DNA of 64,000 bases from Archivesica marissinica. Taxonomy: Eukaryota > Mollusca > Bivalvia > Venerida > Vesicomyidae. Under the pieces are notes generated by a model. That model was not told the origin of the DNA, did no database searches, and saw nothing but the letters and a program-made list of their open reading frames with translations. This document shows positions 57,901-63,212 of the stretch, one piece after another (within the stretch, counting starts at the first letter, position 1; each line of letters starts with the position of its first letter). The DNA lies in the NCBI GenBank assembly GCA_014843695.1, contig CM026386.1, forward strand, positions 14,617,964-14,681,963, given 5' to 3'. The position numbers and the translations under genes are program-made.

Positions 57901-59358
57901 TAAAGTCTATAAAAACACACAAACACACATCACACATGAAGAAACACAAGAGTTCTAGAATATATTGTATTACCGTATATACTCGCCTATAAGACGAGTT
58001 ATTTACCACCAGATTATAGCCTTAAAGTGGCTTCCTGTCTTATAAGTGAGGGCTGTCCGATTGGCGCAGTGGTTAGCGCGCTCGCTTCTCACCAATGCAA
58101 CCCGGGTTCGATCCTCGCACTGGGAAGTATGTGAGATGGTACGATGGTCGCCAGATCGGACAGGTGGGTTTTCTCCGGGTACTCCGGTTTCCTCTCACAC
58201 GAATGACCACATTTACGCTTCCATCCGCGCCAACGAGAGTGATTAATATAAGTTGTTAATACTTGCTTCGCAATCGTTGTAAAATAAATAAAGTTTAAAT
58301 TTAAACATAAGTGAATGCTAATAATAAAAATAATAATAAACATTTTTTTTTCCATAAAATTTAATGTGTTTCCATAATTACGTTATAGAAAAGAAAGCAC
58401 TCTGACACTAATTTCTAACTAACTTTCACCAAACATGCAATCTATACATGGTCTGGTGACCATTTTATGAACCCGTCTTATATGCAAGTGCATGCCAAAA
58501 CACACAGATTTCAGACCAAAGTAGGGGGTAGTCTTATAGGCGAGAGTGCCTTATATGCGAGTATGGACGGTAATACGAGATATGGGACGATGTAGAGTGG
58601 TTCTTACACTCACGCTATATATCTTGATGCTTGTACCCTAATATACGGCCTGACTGAGTATTCAAATAGAATAGCTGATACACACACGATAACGACTTTA
58701 ATAGTAGAGTGGTGGAACCTATGCTCGGCGTATTCCTATGCTCGGCGTATTTTTTCCATTTACATCCGTATTTAAAATATTTAAATAGTTTTAACCTATT
58801 TTCGTTGACAGAGATGAAGCATGGTTCAATAACATTCCGTTGTGCATACCGGTAGCCTAATGCAACTGTCACCTGACTGGTTCAGTAGCCGAATATAAAC
58901 AGAAAACTTGTTGGGAAATTTTTTTCCACTGAAATGTGCGGTTTATGAGCATTTCAGGTGGCTATCCGGATTAGGAAAAAAATGTACAAATAACCAGAAC
59001 AAAGTGTTCAAGACTTAAGAAAATAATAATATATGGCAAGTGCATTTAACTTTTTTTATAGGCCATGGTATGTAAGATTTACGCCGAGCATAGGTTCCAC
59101 CATTCTATATAATAGATTATTGTCAACATATGTTTCGCCGGTTACGGTGGTAAATAATCTCAAACATCTTCATCAATGACTGGTTCGCTGCATGTACTTA
59201 CCGTCTATGGCGGTATCATGTCTTGTATTTTGTGGTCGTTGTGTCGTTGTCATTGTCGTAGTTACGCGTGTACCTCCAGGGGTCATTGACTGGGACGTCT
59301 CAACAGTTCGGCGAGGAGATACTACACTAGAAGCCTCTGATGGGTCCATGTATAAAAA
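22622..59358 (-). CDS. Gene B: Ser/Thr- and Lys/Arg-rich tail of a larger protein (join of eight exons)
   Basis: Minus-strand model, in order: 59358-59202, 55484-55416, 43510-43383, 40895-40872, 37951-37849, 35128-34994, 28578-28528, 22878-22622. Lengths sum to 924 nt and every junction keeps phase, giving 307 residues and a stop. The product has low hydrophobicity, no visible folded domain, two strongly basic clusters rich in Ser (RIKKRFSRSKKRSLSADRA; LKKLFRRSRKRSKSQGRG) and the motif STKTSTLIITGV. Such clusters often bind acidic phospholipids and are switched by phosphorylation; that role is inferred. The layout, with VTTTMTTT and STLII(T/S)GV-like strings, recalls from memory the tail of C2CD2/C2CD2L (TMEM24) ER-plasma-membrane lipid-transfer proteins, but I cannot verify it. 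It ends TVIL, a possible class II PDZ ligand. Upstream exons lie beyond 59358 or outside the window. Confidence 0.72.
22932..23152. repeat. 20-bp minisatellite, about 11 copies
   Basis: Unit GGATTAGAACATATATCCAA with a few changes; starts about 50 nt from the gene B terminal exon, inside its intron. Confidence 0.96.
23166..23881 (+). mobile_element. MITE-E, TTAA-flanked, with 119-bp internal repeats
   Basis: Ends TTAACCCTTTCCTTCATAGA and TTCTATGATGGAAAGGGTTA. The left half holds five tandem copies starting at 23192, 23311, 23430, 23549 and 23668 (GGTTAATATACTATTATATC). The unique right part has CTACATTGTCAATGTAAG. Confidence 0.9.
23882..24179. other. Gene B intron, nothing firm
   Basis: Two weak copies of AACCAAACGTAGAAAA occur; no element recognised. 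Confidence 0.45.
24180..24575. repeat. 33-34-bp minisatellite, about 12 copies
   Basis: AATGCTAATATTAAATTCAA plus ATGAACCATAGAA, with ACTGAATAA variants alternating. Confidence 0.95.
24692..25318. repeat. 104-bp tandem repeat, six near-identical copies
   Basis: GATGTGATATATTACAACAT recurs every 104 bp; each unit has ACATGTATACATGTG and CACGGACTACACAACGAAGA. Only a handful of bases vary. Confidence 0.97.
25385..25565 (-). mobile_element. SINE-A, antisense, diverged
   Basis: Starts TTTAGTTTATACAAATTGTG, GCTCGATTGCGAAACAAGTT (tail) and GAGACCTCATTGCTGATGG; the head region is decayed. Confidence 0.7.
25666..26304. mobile_element. MITE-H, TA-flanked (Tc1/mariner-type end)
   Basis: GAGTGGTGGAACCTATGCTC at the left and GAGCATAGGTTCCACCACTC at the right, flanked by TA on both sides. 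The CCTATGCTCGGCGTATT block is doubled at the left end only. A second copy is at 58707. Confidence 0.88.
26439..26642 (-). mobile_element. SINE-C, antisense, 3' truncated
   Basis: From AGAGCAATGATACAGACAGA to the head CTACAGATCCGTCTGTG; the GTCGCT tail is missing. Confidence 0.85.
26853..27548 (+). mobile_element. MITE-E, itself interrupted by MITE-D
   Basis: TTAACCCTTTCCTTCATCGA to GGGAAAGGGTTAA; internal 119-bp units at 27207 and 27326 and a broken one around MITE-D. Confidence 0.88.
26878..27102 (+). mobile_element. MITE-D, TTAA-flanked, nested
   Basis: TTAACCCTTTCAACCCC / GGGGTTGAAAGGGTTAA. The central palindrome is deleted (GATCCTGATCCTCATCTGG). It sits at the GGTTAATATA site of MITE-E. 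Confidence 0.9.
27826..28020. mobile_element. MITE-L, intact, TA-type
   Basis: TACAGTCAAACCTGTGCTAA to GACAGGTTTGACTGTA; internal AAGGCCACC / GGTGACCTTT blocks are inverted. Confidence 0.85.
28022..28237 (+). mobile_element. SINE-B, head lost, 5' segment duplicated
   Basis: GAATATGGTACGGTGGTAGC occurs twice, 54 bp apart, before one copy of the body and the CTTGCTTCGCAATAAATAAA tail. Confidence 0.85.
28240..28527. other. Gene B intron, nothing recognised
   Basis: AT-rich, no supported feature. Confidence 0.45.
28528..28578 (-). CDS. Gene B exon 7: 51-nt symmetrical exon
   Basis: On minus: acceptor GTGTATCTATAG|AT and donor TTAGAG|GTATGG. Phase 1 at both ends, encoding SDLSLTTIHTSFGTIR. It can be skipped without frame change. 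The acceptor tract is weak, so this rests on phase fit and the donor. Confidence 0.42.
28672..29625. repeat. 40-bp minisatellite, about 24 copies
   Basis: CTCTAGGTCAAGATGGCACT plus CGATCGCTCACCCCAAGTCC. Three units are shortened around 29100-29310. Every unit has AGGTCA. Confidence 0.97.
29626..30022. other. Gene B intron, nothing recognised
   Basis: No supported feature. Confidence 0.45.
30023..30313. mobile_element. MITE-J
   Basis: GACCGACCATACTCACCAAT at the left and GGAGAGATGGACGGTA at the right; the interior AGTGGCTTCCCGTCTTATAA matches the copy at 57971. Confidence 0.7.
30431..30676 (+). mobile_element. SINE-B, full length
   Basis: CTGTCCGATTAGCGCAGTGG head; CTTCTCACCAATG resembles the Glu-type anticodon arm; box B GGTTCGATCC; AATAAAGTTAAAAC end. 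Confidence 0.9.
30822..30946. repeat. (CTGT)n microsatellite, about 31 copies
   Basis: Interrupted once by TCTGCCTGTCTTG near 30860. Confidence 0.97.
31029..31253. mobile_element. MITE-F, TTAA at both ends
   Basis: TTAATCCTTTGCCTGCTGAG to GCAACAGGTTAA; interior blocks CAACATAGATCCTGATCAG repeated in both orientations. Confidence 0.82.
31254..31639. other. Gene B intron, nothing recognised
   Basis: No supported feature. Confidence 0.45.
31640..31728 (-). mobile_element. SINE-M-like tRNA head
   Basis: On minus: CTGTGGCTTAGTGGTTACGG (box A) and AAAGGTTCGAACCTC (box B) at tRNA spacing. The body is not recognised. Confidence 0.5.
31934..32240. repeat. 44-bp AT-rich minisatellite, seven copies
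   Basis: TTGCTCTAAAATCAGATGTA plus TTTTCTACATGAATATAAAC. Confidence 0.95.
32443..32841 (+). mobile_element. MITE-E short form with 3' end repeated four times
   Basis: TTAACCCTTTCCTTCATAGA to GGGAAAGGGTTAA at 32580, followed by three more copies of the right part (GAACATTGGTTTGGCTACTA to GAGGGAAAGGG). Confidence 0.88.
32842..33535. other. Gene B intron, mostly nothing
   Basis: Apart from the MITE-F remnant at 32955 I see no feature. Confidence 0.45.
32955..33067. mobile_element. MITE-F, internally deleted
   Basis: TTAATTTCACCCTTTGCATG; CTGATCAGGATCTATGTTG; ends GCTAGGGTTAA. Confidence 0.7.
33655..34485. repeat. 34-bp minisatellite, about 24 copies
   Basis: GAGAAGTGAGATAGAGGTTC plus TGCACGGGGACAGC, some units 35 bp (AAGTTGAG). 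Flanked by a diverged direct repeat TTAATTCTTTTGATAC at 33541 and 34509. Its long minus frames (AVPVQNLYLTS) are artefacts. Confidence 0.97.
34490..34990. other. Gene B intron, nothing recognised
   Basis: No supported feature beyond the array flank. Confidence 0.45.
34994..35128 (-). CDS. Gene B exon 6: polybasic Ser-rich segment
   Basis: Acceptor on minus CTGGATTTCTAG|AA, phase 1; 135 nt if it ends at AAAG|GTCTCA, phase 1. It encodes RKSFAARIKKRFSRSKKRSL, then SADRATSSLREGSNYLQPPG. The donor beyond GT is non-consensus; without splicing the frame would run on 41 codons to a stop at 34869, giving a different C terminus. Phase fit with the next exons favours the splice. Confidence 0.6.
35238..35475 (-). 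mobile_element. SINE-I, full length, antisense
   Basis: On minus the right end is a Ser/Leu-type head with a long variable arm: GTGGCCGAGTGGTTACGG and GGGTTCGAGCCC. The left end is the tail CGTCGCTC-type sequence (GTTTCCCATTTGAGCGACGG on plus). Confidence 0.82.
35476..36164. other. Gene B intron, nothing recognised
   Basis: No supported feature. Confidence 0.45.
36165..36310 (-). mobile_element. SINE-N-like element
   Basis: CCGACCTACCGCAAGCCAGC as at 8240; on minus GGTCAATGGTTACAGTCA and AAGGTTCGAATCCC form a tRNA-like head. Confidence 0.55.
36396..37755. repeat. 24-bp minisatellite, about 57 copies
   Basis: AATAGCAAGTGTAAACACTG plus TACA, with TACA/CCCA and CACTG/CGCTG variants mixed in blocks. 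One unit is two bases short at about 37167. Being a multiple of three it is open in several frames on both strands for up to 500 codons; none of these is a gene. Most units contain GTAAACA. It lies 94 bp from a gene B exon. Confidence 0.98.
37849..37951 (-). CDS. Gene B exon 5
   Basis: Acceptor AATTCTTATTTCAG|ACT, phase 0; donor TTAAAG|GTGTGT, phase 1. It encodes TLESSVDDDMSRLSAPNAMS and SPESPEISCPPQVK, acidic then Ser/Pro-rich. SP dipeptides are possible proline-directed phosphorylation sites. Confidence 0.72.
37975..38370 (+). mobile_element. LINE 3' end with C-terminal ORF2 fragment
   Basis: The frame from about 37982 to the stop at 38243 reads RYTIVPRNERICIYCNYRM, ESEYHFLLICPKFRDLRKKY and NLSKFIYYARL. 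The C-x2-C...H...C arrangement with EYHFLL.CP is typical of the C-terminal end of LINE reverse-transcriptase polyproteins. 5' truncation is usual for these elements. A 3' UTR with TGCAATAAATATATT follows. Confidence 0.82.
38430..38611. mobile_element. MITE-F' (GTATCCAGAATG-end variant), 5' truncated
   Basis: CTGATCAGGATCTATGTTG interior and right end GGTATCCAGAATGAAATGTG TTAA; full relative at 45997. Confidence 0.7.
38634..39150. repeat. ~37-bp minisatellite, about 13 copies
   Basis: TAAATTCTGGTTGTTAAATA plus CATGTGGGTGTTTAAATA. Confidence 0.95.
39165..39660. repeat. 46-bp minisatellite, about 10 copies
   Basis: AAATCTGGTTGCTGAAGACA plus AGTGGACAAATGGGCGCTTC. Core TCTGGTTG is shared with the array before it. 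Confidence 0.95.
39690..40418. repeat. 38-bp minisatellite, about 19 copies
   Basis: GCTTCAGTGTAACTTCTGGA plus AGTTAAATAAGAGTGGGT. It resumes briefly at 40659 after a MITE insertion. Confidence 0.96.
40420..40658. mobile_element. MITE-F, inserted in the 38-bp array
   Basis: TTAACCCATAACATGCCG to AGGTTAAGGGTTAA, TTAA at both ends; array sequence on both sides. Confidence 0.85.
40659..40871. other. Array remnant and gene B intron
   Basis: ATAAAAGTGGGTGCTTCATT and two further diverged units to about 40780; nothing else. Confidence 0.6.
40872..40895 (-). CDS. Gene B exon 4: 24-nt microexon
   Basis: On minus: TTTACTTTCTTTTTCTGC...CAAAG| acceptor and ATCAAG|GTAGTG donor. It encodes EIIVPKIK, phase 0 at both ends, exactly what exons 3 and 5 need or tolerate. 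The long pyrimidine tract is strong, but AAG acceptors are less common. It can be omitted without frame change. Confidence 0.4.
41027..41267. mobile_element. MITE-K, TA-flanked
   Basis: TACCGTATATTCCCTTTCAG and AATGGGGAATATACGGTA are inverted ends; GGGGTGGGGCGTTTAAT / GGGGGCGTTAAATGGGG interior. Confidence 0.75.
41268..41638. other. Gene B intron, nothing recognised
   Basis: No supported feature. Confidence 0.45.
41640..42985. repeat. 20-bp minisatellite, about 67 copies, two unit types
   Basis: Type 1 CTATACCTGACCTAAATGCG (variable) fills 41640-42300; type 2 CTTAGCTGACCTAAATGAGT is homogenised from 42300 on, with type 1 units interspersed. TGACCT occurs in nearly every unit. Confidence 0.97.
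42986..43382. other. Gene B intron, nothing recognised
   Basis: A C-run (about 14) at 43166; otherwise nothing. Confidence 0.45.
43383..43510 (-). CDS. Gene B exon 3
   Basis: Acceptor TTTGTTTGCTTGCAG|AA, phase 1; donor ACAAGG|GTAAGC, phase 0. It encodes VVCINGVESVAETAIRALSQ, RSKSSKKSSTKTSTLIITGV and TR. The mix of a helical stretch and a Ser/Lys-rich cluster is the most distinctive part of the protein. Confidence 0.75.
43567..43710. repeat. Two copies of a ~70-bp unit
   Basis: ATGGCAAACGCAAACACTCG and ACAAGAAACAGATCAAAG repeated; the second copy lacks seven bases. Confidence 0.9.
43772..44012 (+). mobile_element. MITE-D, TTAA-flanked
   Basis: TTAACCCATTCAACACC to CTGTTGAAATGGTTAA; palindrome GGCTCATTATGAGCC. 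Confidence 0.9.
44191..44431 (+). mobile_element. MITE-D, TTAA-flanked
   Basis: TTAACCCATTCAACACC to GGTGTTGAAAGGGTTAA. Confidence 0.92.
44650..44822. repeat. Irregular 9-10-bp repeat
   Basis: TTCTAATATTCAAATG in many degenerate copies. Confidence 0.85.
44855..45076. repeat. 28-bp minisatellite, eight copies
   Basis: ACAACTACACTACTGCGGCT plus GCATATAT; copies identical by eye. Confidence 0.97.
45080..45996 (-). other. Gene B intron with an unassigned coding-like relic
   Basis: Minus 45539-45228 is open for 103 codons and contains ETYKKKHCLVCEQILSETEI and ELKKYKLRIAQILSKN, with a C-x2-C pair. It has no splice partners or start context I trust. It may be a fossil transposon protein or host fragment. 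GTCCATAAGTCGATC / GTCCGACTTATGG near 45880-45945 look like inverted ends of a small element. Confidence 0.3.
45997..46200. mobile_element. MITE-F', complete
   Basis: TTAACTCATTTCATTCTGGA and TCCAGAATGAAATGGGTTAA are inverted ends. Confidence 0.85.
46252..46437 (-). mobile_element. SINE-I, antisense, internally deleted
   Basis: AACGTCGCTACCAGCTGGCC, GAGCAGGGCTCGAACCCG; about 60 bases of body missing. Confidence 0.75.
46655..46914 (-). mobile_element. SINE-I, nested in SINE-A, with 9-bp target duplication
   Basis: Flanked by TATGATTGT (46646-46654 and 46915-46923). T/G-rich start TTTCTTTTGTTTTG on plus is its A-rich 3' tail. Confidence 0.85.
46928..47173 (+). mobile_element. MITE-D, nested in SINE-A
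   Basis: TTAACCCATTCAACCCC to GGGGTTGAAAGGGTTAA, placed at the CCCTTAGGC site of SINE-A. Confidence 0.9.
47407..47650. mobile_element. MITE-F, complete
   Basis: TTAACCTTTTGCACACTAGC to GGCAATGGGTTAA; TCAGACGGCACAGAACGTGT interior. Confidence 0.82.
47651..47930. other. Gene B intron, nothing firm
   Basis: Weak similarity to MITE-L wording (GAGCAAAGCAGCC, GAACTGGCTGTTT) at both ends may mark a decayed copy. Confidence 0.3.
47931..48168 (-). mobile_element. MITE-D, antisense
   Basis: TTAACCCTTTCAACACC to TTGGGGTTGAATGGGTTAA. Confidence 0.9.
48169..48599. other. Gene B intron, nothing recognised
   Basis: No supported feature; ends with TTATCTCCGGTCTGGCTG at the array edge. Confidence 0.45.
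48600..52095. repeat. 31-bp satellite-like array, about 3.5 kb, with a shorter-unit variant and spacers
   Basis: Main unit GTCTGGCTGTGTAATGCATG plus TTTGATTGACT in 31-bp register. From about 50800 and again at 51600 the unit drops to 27 bp (TTTGTTTGACTGGCTGTG). Three spacers carrying CTACGTCAGTGACTACTACA and GTTACTCTCCGGTCTGG sit at about 51029, 51293 and 51865. One disturbed patch at 49770-49840. Confidence 0.98.
52251..52985. repeat. 53-bp minisatellite, about 14 near-identical copies
   Basis: CTCCAAGACACAACTACCGG plus ACAGACATGACTGGTGTACA and CCACATTGTGTGC. Confidence 0.97.
52986..53612. repeat. 40-bp minisatellite derived from the 53-bp unit, about 15 copies
   Basis: CCTCCAAGACAGACATGACT replaces the longer form: ACAACTACCGGAC (13 nt) is gone between two AGAC/GAC repeats. 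The units vary more (GGTGTA/GGTATA/GGCATA). Confidence 0.96.
53613..54470. other. Gene B intron, nothing recognised
   Basis: 858 bp without a supported gene, RNA or repeat. Confidence 0.45.
54485..54962. repeat. 17-bp minisatellite, about 28 copies
   Basis: TTCCAAAGTCATGTACG with AACGTC/AAAGTC and GTATG/GTACG variants. The 17-bp length rotates the frame, so repeats appear in all three. Confidence 0.96.
54988..55338. mobile_element. MITE-F with expanded centre
   Basis: TTAACCCATAACCTTCCG left end. GCATAGATCCAGATGAGCCG is repeated four times at ~45 bp; a reversed block near 55245-55280 follows; the right end GGTTACGGGTTTA is drifted. Confidence 0.78.
55416..55484 (-). CDS. Gene B exon 2: 69-nt symmetrical exon
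   Basis: Acceptor TATACTTGTAG|GT and donor ACTTCAG|GTAGTT, phase 1 at both ends. It encodes SPSYIEKRTFDYNNSNPDLE and TS. Skippable without frame change. Confidence 0.62.
55641..55931 (-). mobile_element. SINE-C, antisense, with 8-bp target duplication
   Basis: Flanked by TAAATAGT (about 55622 and 55932). Complete from CGTATTTATCGCC-type tail to CTACAGATCCGTCTG head. Confidence 0.88.
55954..56070 (-). mobile_element. SINE-C-related fragment, diverged
   Basis: AGGATAGTGCAATGATACCG matches the antisense SINE-C body; later parts only faintly. Confidence 0.4.
56071..56310. other. Gene B intron, nothing recognised
   Basis: No supported feature. Confidence 0.45.
56311..56551 (+). mobile_element. 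MITE-D, TTAA-flanked
   Basis: TTAACCCATTCAACACC to GGTGTTGAAAGGGTTAA; almost identical to the copies at 19180 and 44191. Confidence 0.93.
56724..57113. repeat. 42-bp minisatellite, about nine copies
   Basis: AACTCCATCAATGAGAATTT plus AGTCCTATCAGTCATGGAGT. Open on both strands because 42 is a multiple of three. Confidence 0.96.
57115..57610. other. Gene B intron, little recognised
   Basis: A degenerate ATTGGTTGGTTCATTGAC repeat at 57380-57520; nothing else. Confidence 0.5.
57617..57787 (-). mobile_element. SINE-I, antisense, 3' truncated
   Basis: GTCAGGCTCCGGCGGTTAAC to CTCGACCACGGAGGCGG. Confidence 0.8.
57971..58572. mobile_element. MITE-J, TA-flanked, interrupted by SINE-B
   Basis: TACCGTATATACTCGCCTAT and ATGCGAGTATGGACGGTA are inverted ends; interior as at 30023. 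Confidence 0.82.
58051..58297 (+). mobile_element. SINE-B, nested in MITE-J, with 8-bp target duplication
   Basis: Flanked by ATAAGTGA. Complete head, body and AATAAAGTTTAAA end. Confidence 0.9.
58707..59105. mobile_element. MITE-H, TA-flanked
   Basis: GAGTGGTGGAACCTATGCTC to GAGCATAGGTTCCACCATTC; doubled left block as in the first copy. Confidence 0.88.
59202..59358 (-). CDS. Gene B exon 1 (first visible)
   Basis: Acceptor TTGCTTACTTGTTGCAG|TTT, phase 0, and consensus donor AGACG|GTAAGTA, phase 1. It encodes FLYMDPSEASSVVSPRRTVE, then TSQSMTPGGTRVTTTMTTTQ. Thr-rich with an SPRR site. It enters with a clean acceptor, so earlier exons exist. Confidence 0.78.
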
Positions 59359-59639
59359 CTGCAACAAGTAAGCAAGTCTGAACATTAATCATAGCGTACG
59401 GTTTTAACTGAGGCAAAAGACAATAAGCTGTTAACAAGTTCTAAGTTCTAAGTTGACAATATATATATGAACCTTAAAACACTGAAGAAGATAAGGAAAG
59501 AATTCCCGACATAACACATGCAGAATTTTGTTTAAGGACAAGAAGATTTGTTTAAGAAAGATAATGATGCATTTACAATTTAGGCAGGAAGGTTTAATGT
59601 TTCTTATCTTTGTACACGAAGGTCTACACAACACAATAT

Positions 59640-60045
59640 CAGGCCTACCACCACCAAATCCTGTCATACACTAACAGGCTTACCACCACCAAATCCTTGC
59701 ATACCTAGCTGGTCGAACACCACCAAATCCTGTCATACACTAACAGGCTTACCACCACCAAATCCTTGCATACCTAGCTGGTCGAACACCACCAAATCCT
59801 TGCATACATAGCTGGTCGAACACCACCAAATCCTGTCATACACTAACAGGCCTACCACCACCAAATCCTTGCATACCTAGCTGGTCGAACACCACCAAAT
59901 CCTTGCATACCTAGCTGGTCGAACACCACCAAATCCTGTCATACACTAACAGGCTTACCACCACCAAATCCTTGCATACCTAGCTGGTCGAACACCACCA
60001 AATCCTGTTATACACTAACAGGCTTACCACCACCAACTCCCAACT
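59640..60045. repeat. Mixed 34/35-bp minisatellite, about 11 copies
   Basis: ACCACCAAATCCTTGCATAC plus CTAGCTGGTCGAAC alternates with ACCACCAAATCCTGTCATAC plus ACTAACAGGCTTACC. Confidence 0.95.
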
Positions 60046-60094
60046 CTTCATCACTAGAAGGCTAAGCACACAATAAGTTCAATCAACACTAAAT

Positions 60095-62735
60095 CTACTA
60101 CTCACACCATAAGGCCAACAAACACTAAATATACTACTCACACAATAAGGTCAACAAACCCTAAATCTACTACTCACACCATTAGGTCAACAAACACTAA
60201 ATCTACTACTCACACAATAAGGTCAACAAACCCTAAATCTACTACTCACACCATAAGGTCAACAAACCCTAAATCTACTACTCACACCATTAGGTCAACA
60301 AACACTAAATCTACTACTCACACAATAAGGTCAACAAACCCTAAATCTACTACTCACACCATTAGGTCAACAAACACTAAATCTACTACTCACACCATTA
60401 GGCCAACAAACACTAAATCTGCTACTCACACCATAAGGTCAACAAACACTAAATCTACTACTCACACCATTAGGCCAACAAACACTAAATCTGCTACTCA
60501 CACCATAAGGTCAACACATCCTAAATCTACTACTCACACAATAAGGCCAATCAATACTAAATCTACTACTCGCACCATAAGGCTAATCAACACTAAATCT
60601 ACTACTCACACAATAAGGCCAATCAACACTAAATCTACTACTCACACAATAAGGCCAACAAACACTAAATCTACTCCTCACACCATAAGGCCAATCAGCA
60701 CTAAATCTACTACTCACATCATAAGGCCAACACATCCTAAATCTGCTACTCACACAATAAGGCCAATCAACACTAAATCTACTACTCACATCATAAGGCC
60801 AACACACCCTAAATCTGCTACTCACACCATAAGGCCAACAAACTCTAAATCTGAACTCGCACAATAAGGTAAATCAACACTAAATCTGAACTCGCACAAT
60901 AAGGTAAATCAACACTAAATCTGAACTCGCACAATAAGGTAAATCAACACTAAATCTGAACTCGCACAATAAGGTAAATCAACACTAAATCTGAACTCGC
61001 ACAATAAGGTAAATCAACACTAAATCTGAACTCGCACAATAAGGTAAATCAACACTAAATCTGAACTCGCACAATAAGGTCAATCAACACTAAATCTGAA
61101 CTCGCACAATAAGGTAAATCAACACTAAATCTGAACTCGCACAATAAGTTCAATCAACACTAAATCTGAACTCGCACAATAAGGTCAATCAACACTAAAT
61201 CTGAACTCGTACAATAATGTCAATCAACACTAAATCTACTACTCACACCATAAGGCCAACAAACACTAAATCTACTACTCACACAATAAGGCCAACAAAC
61301 CCTAAATCTACTACTCACACAATAAGGTCAACAAACCCTAAATCTACTCCCCACACCATAAGGTCAACAAACACTAAATCTACTACTCACACAATAAGGT
61401 CAACAAACCCTAAATCTACTCCCCACACCATAAGGCCAACAAACCCTAAATCTACTACTCACACAATAAGGTCAACAAACCTTAAATCTACTCCCCACAC
61501 CATAAGGTCAACAAACCCTAAATCTACTCCCCACACCATAAGGTCAACAAACACTAAATCTACTACTCACTCCATAAGGCCAACACACCCTAAATCTACT
61601 ACTCACACCATAAGGCCAACAAACACTAAATCTACTCCTCACACCATAAGGCCAACAAACACTAAATCTACTACTCACACAATAGGGCCAACAAACACTA
61701 AATCTACTCCTCACACCATAAGGCCAACATACACTAAATCTACTACTCACTCCATAAGGCCAACACACCCTAAATCTACTACTCACACCATAAGGCCAAC
61801 AAACACTAAATCTACTCCGCACACCATAAGGCCAACAAATACTAAATCTACTACTCACACAATAAGGCCAACAAACACTAAATCTACTCCTCACACCATA
61901 AGGCCAACATACACTAAATCTACTACTCACTCCATAAGGCCAACACACCCTAAATCTACTACTCACACGATAAGGTCAATCAACACTAAATCTACTACTC
62001 ACACCATAAGGCCAACAAACTCTAGATATGAACTCACACAATAAGGTCAATCAACACTAAATCTGAACTCACACAATAAGGCCAATCAACACTAAATCTG
62101 AACTCGCACAATAAGGTCAATCAACACTAAATCTGAACTCGCACAATAAGGTAAATCAACACTAAATCTGAACTTACACAATAAGGTCAATCAACACTAA
62201 ATATACTACTCCCACAATAAGGTAAATCAACACTAAATCTGAACTCGCACAATAAGGTCAATCAACACTAAATCTGAACTCGCACAATAAGGTCAATCAA
62301 CACTAAATCTGAACTCGCACAATAAGGTCAATCAACACTAAATCTGAACTCGCACAATAAGGTAAATCAACACTAAATCTGAACTCACACAATAAGGTCA
62401 ATTAACACTAAATCTGAACTCGCACAATAAGGTCAATCAACACTAAATCTGAACTCACACAATAAGGTCAATTAACACTAAATCTGAACTCGCACAATAA
62501 GGTCAATCAACACTAAATCTGAACTCACACAATAAGGTCAATCAACACTAAATCTGAACTCGCACAATAAGGTAAATCAACACTAAATCTGAACTCACAC
62601 AATAAGGTCAATCAACACTAAATCTGAACTCGCACAATAAGGTCAATCAACACTAAATCTACTACTCACACAATAAGGTCAACAAACCCTAAATCTGCTA
62701 CTCACACAATAAGGTTAATCAACACTAAATCCTAT
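60095..62735. repeat. 35-36-bp minisatellite, about 75 copies, two unit types in blocks
   Basis: Type 1 (36 bp) ACTAAATCTACTACTCACAC plus CATAAGGCCAACAAAC; type 2 (35 bp) AACACTAAATCTGAACTCGC plus ACAATAAGGTAAATC. Block order is type 1 (60095-60840), type 2 (60840-61225), type 1 (61225-62030), type 2 (62030-62660). Confidence 0.97.
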
Positions 62736-62979
62736 GTTGTTCGACTTAGTTTACTTCATTGTATAAATATACTAACTTAGATTGAACAAGAAACGTTATG
62801 AATCATGCCTGTGGATTACCCCAGGTTAATTTTAGTTAAACATGTCTATGTACTATGTGCAGAAACATGGAATACATATTTAAAACGATAACTGTAACAA
62901 AATGTTAGTTAGATTTACATAACGCTTACAATTGAAACATTAAACATGACTGTTGGAAATTGTAACATTCTCGTCAATT

Positions 62980-63212
62980 GGAAGTCGTGATAGCGCAGTG
63001 GATGCGCGTTCGCTTCAGGTGCGAAAGGTCCGGAGTTCGAGCCCCACTGGAGCCGTTACGATTGTGCCCTTAGGCAAGGCATTTAAATTCCACGTTGCCG
63101 CTTCTCTCTCCCTCGTGGCGATGGATTCCATCAGGAATGAGGTCTCGAGAGTGATTTATATAAGTTGAAATAACTTGTTTCGCAATCGAGCTAAAATAAA
63201 TTTGTATAAACT
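62980..63212 (+). mobile_element. SINE-A, full length
   Basis: Cleanest copy: GGAAGTCGTGATAGCGCAGT, GGAGTTCGAGCCCC and ATAAATTTGTATAAACTA. Possible short duplication AATTG. Confidence 0.92.

Noticed and set aside
61217..62044. Thr-rich repeat protein (KSTTHTIRPTN)
   Set aside because: Artefact of the 36-bp unit; the frame ends where the 35-bp unit type begins.
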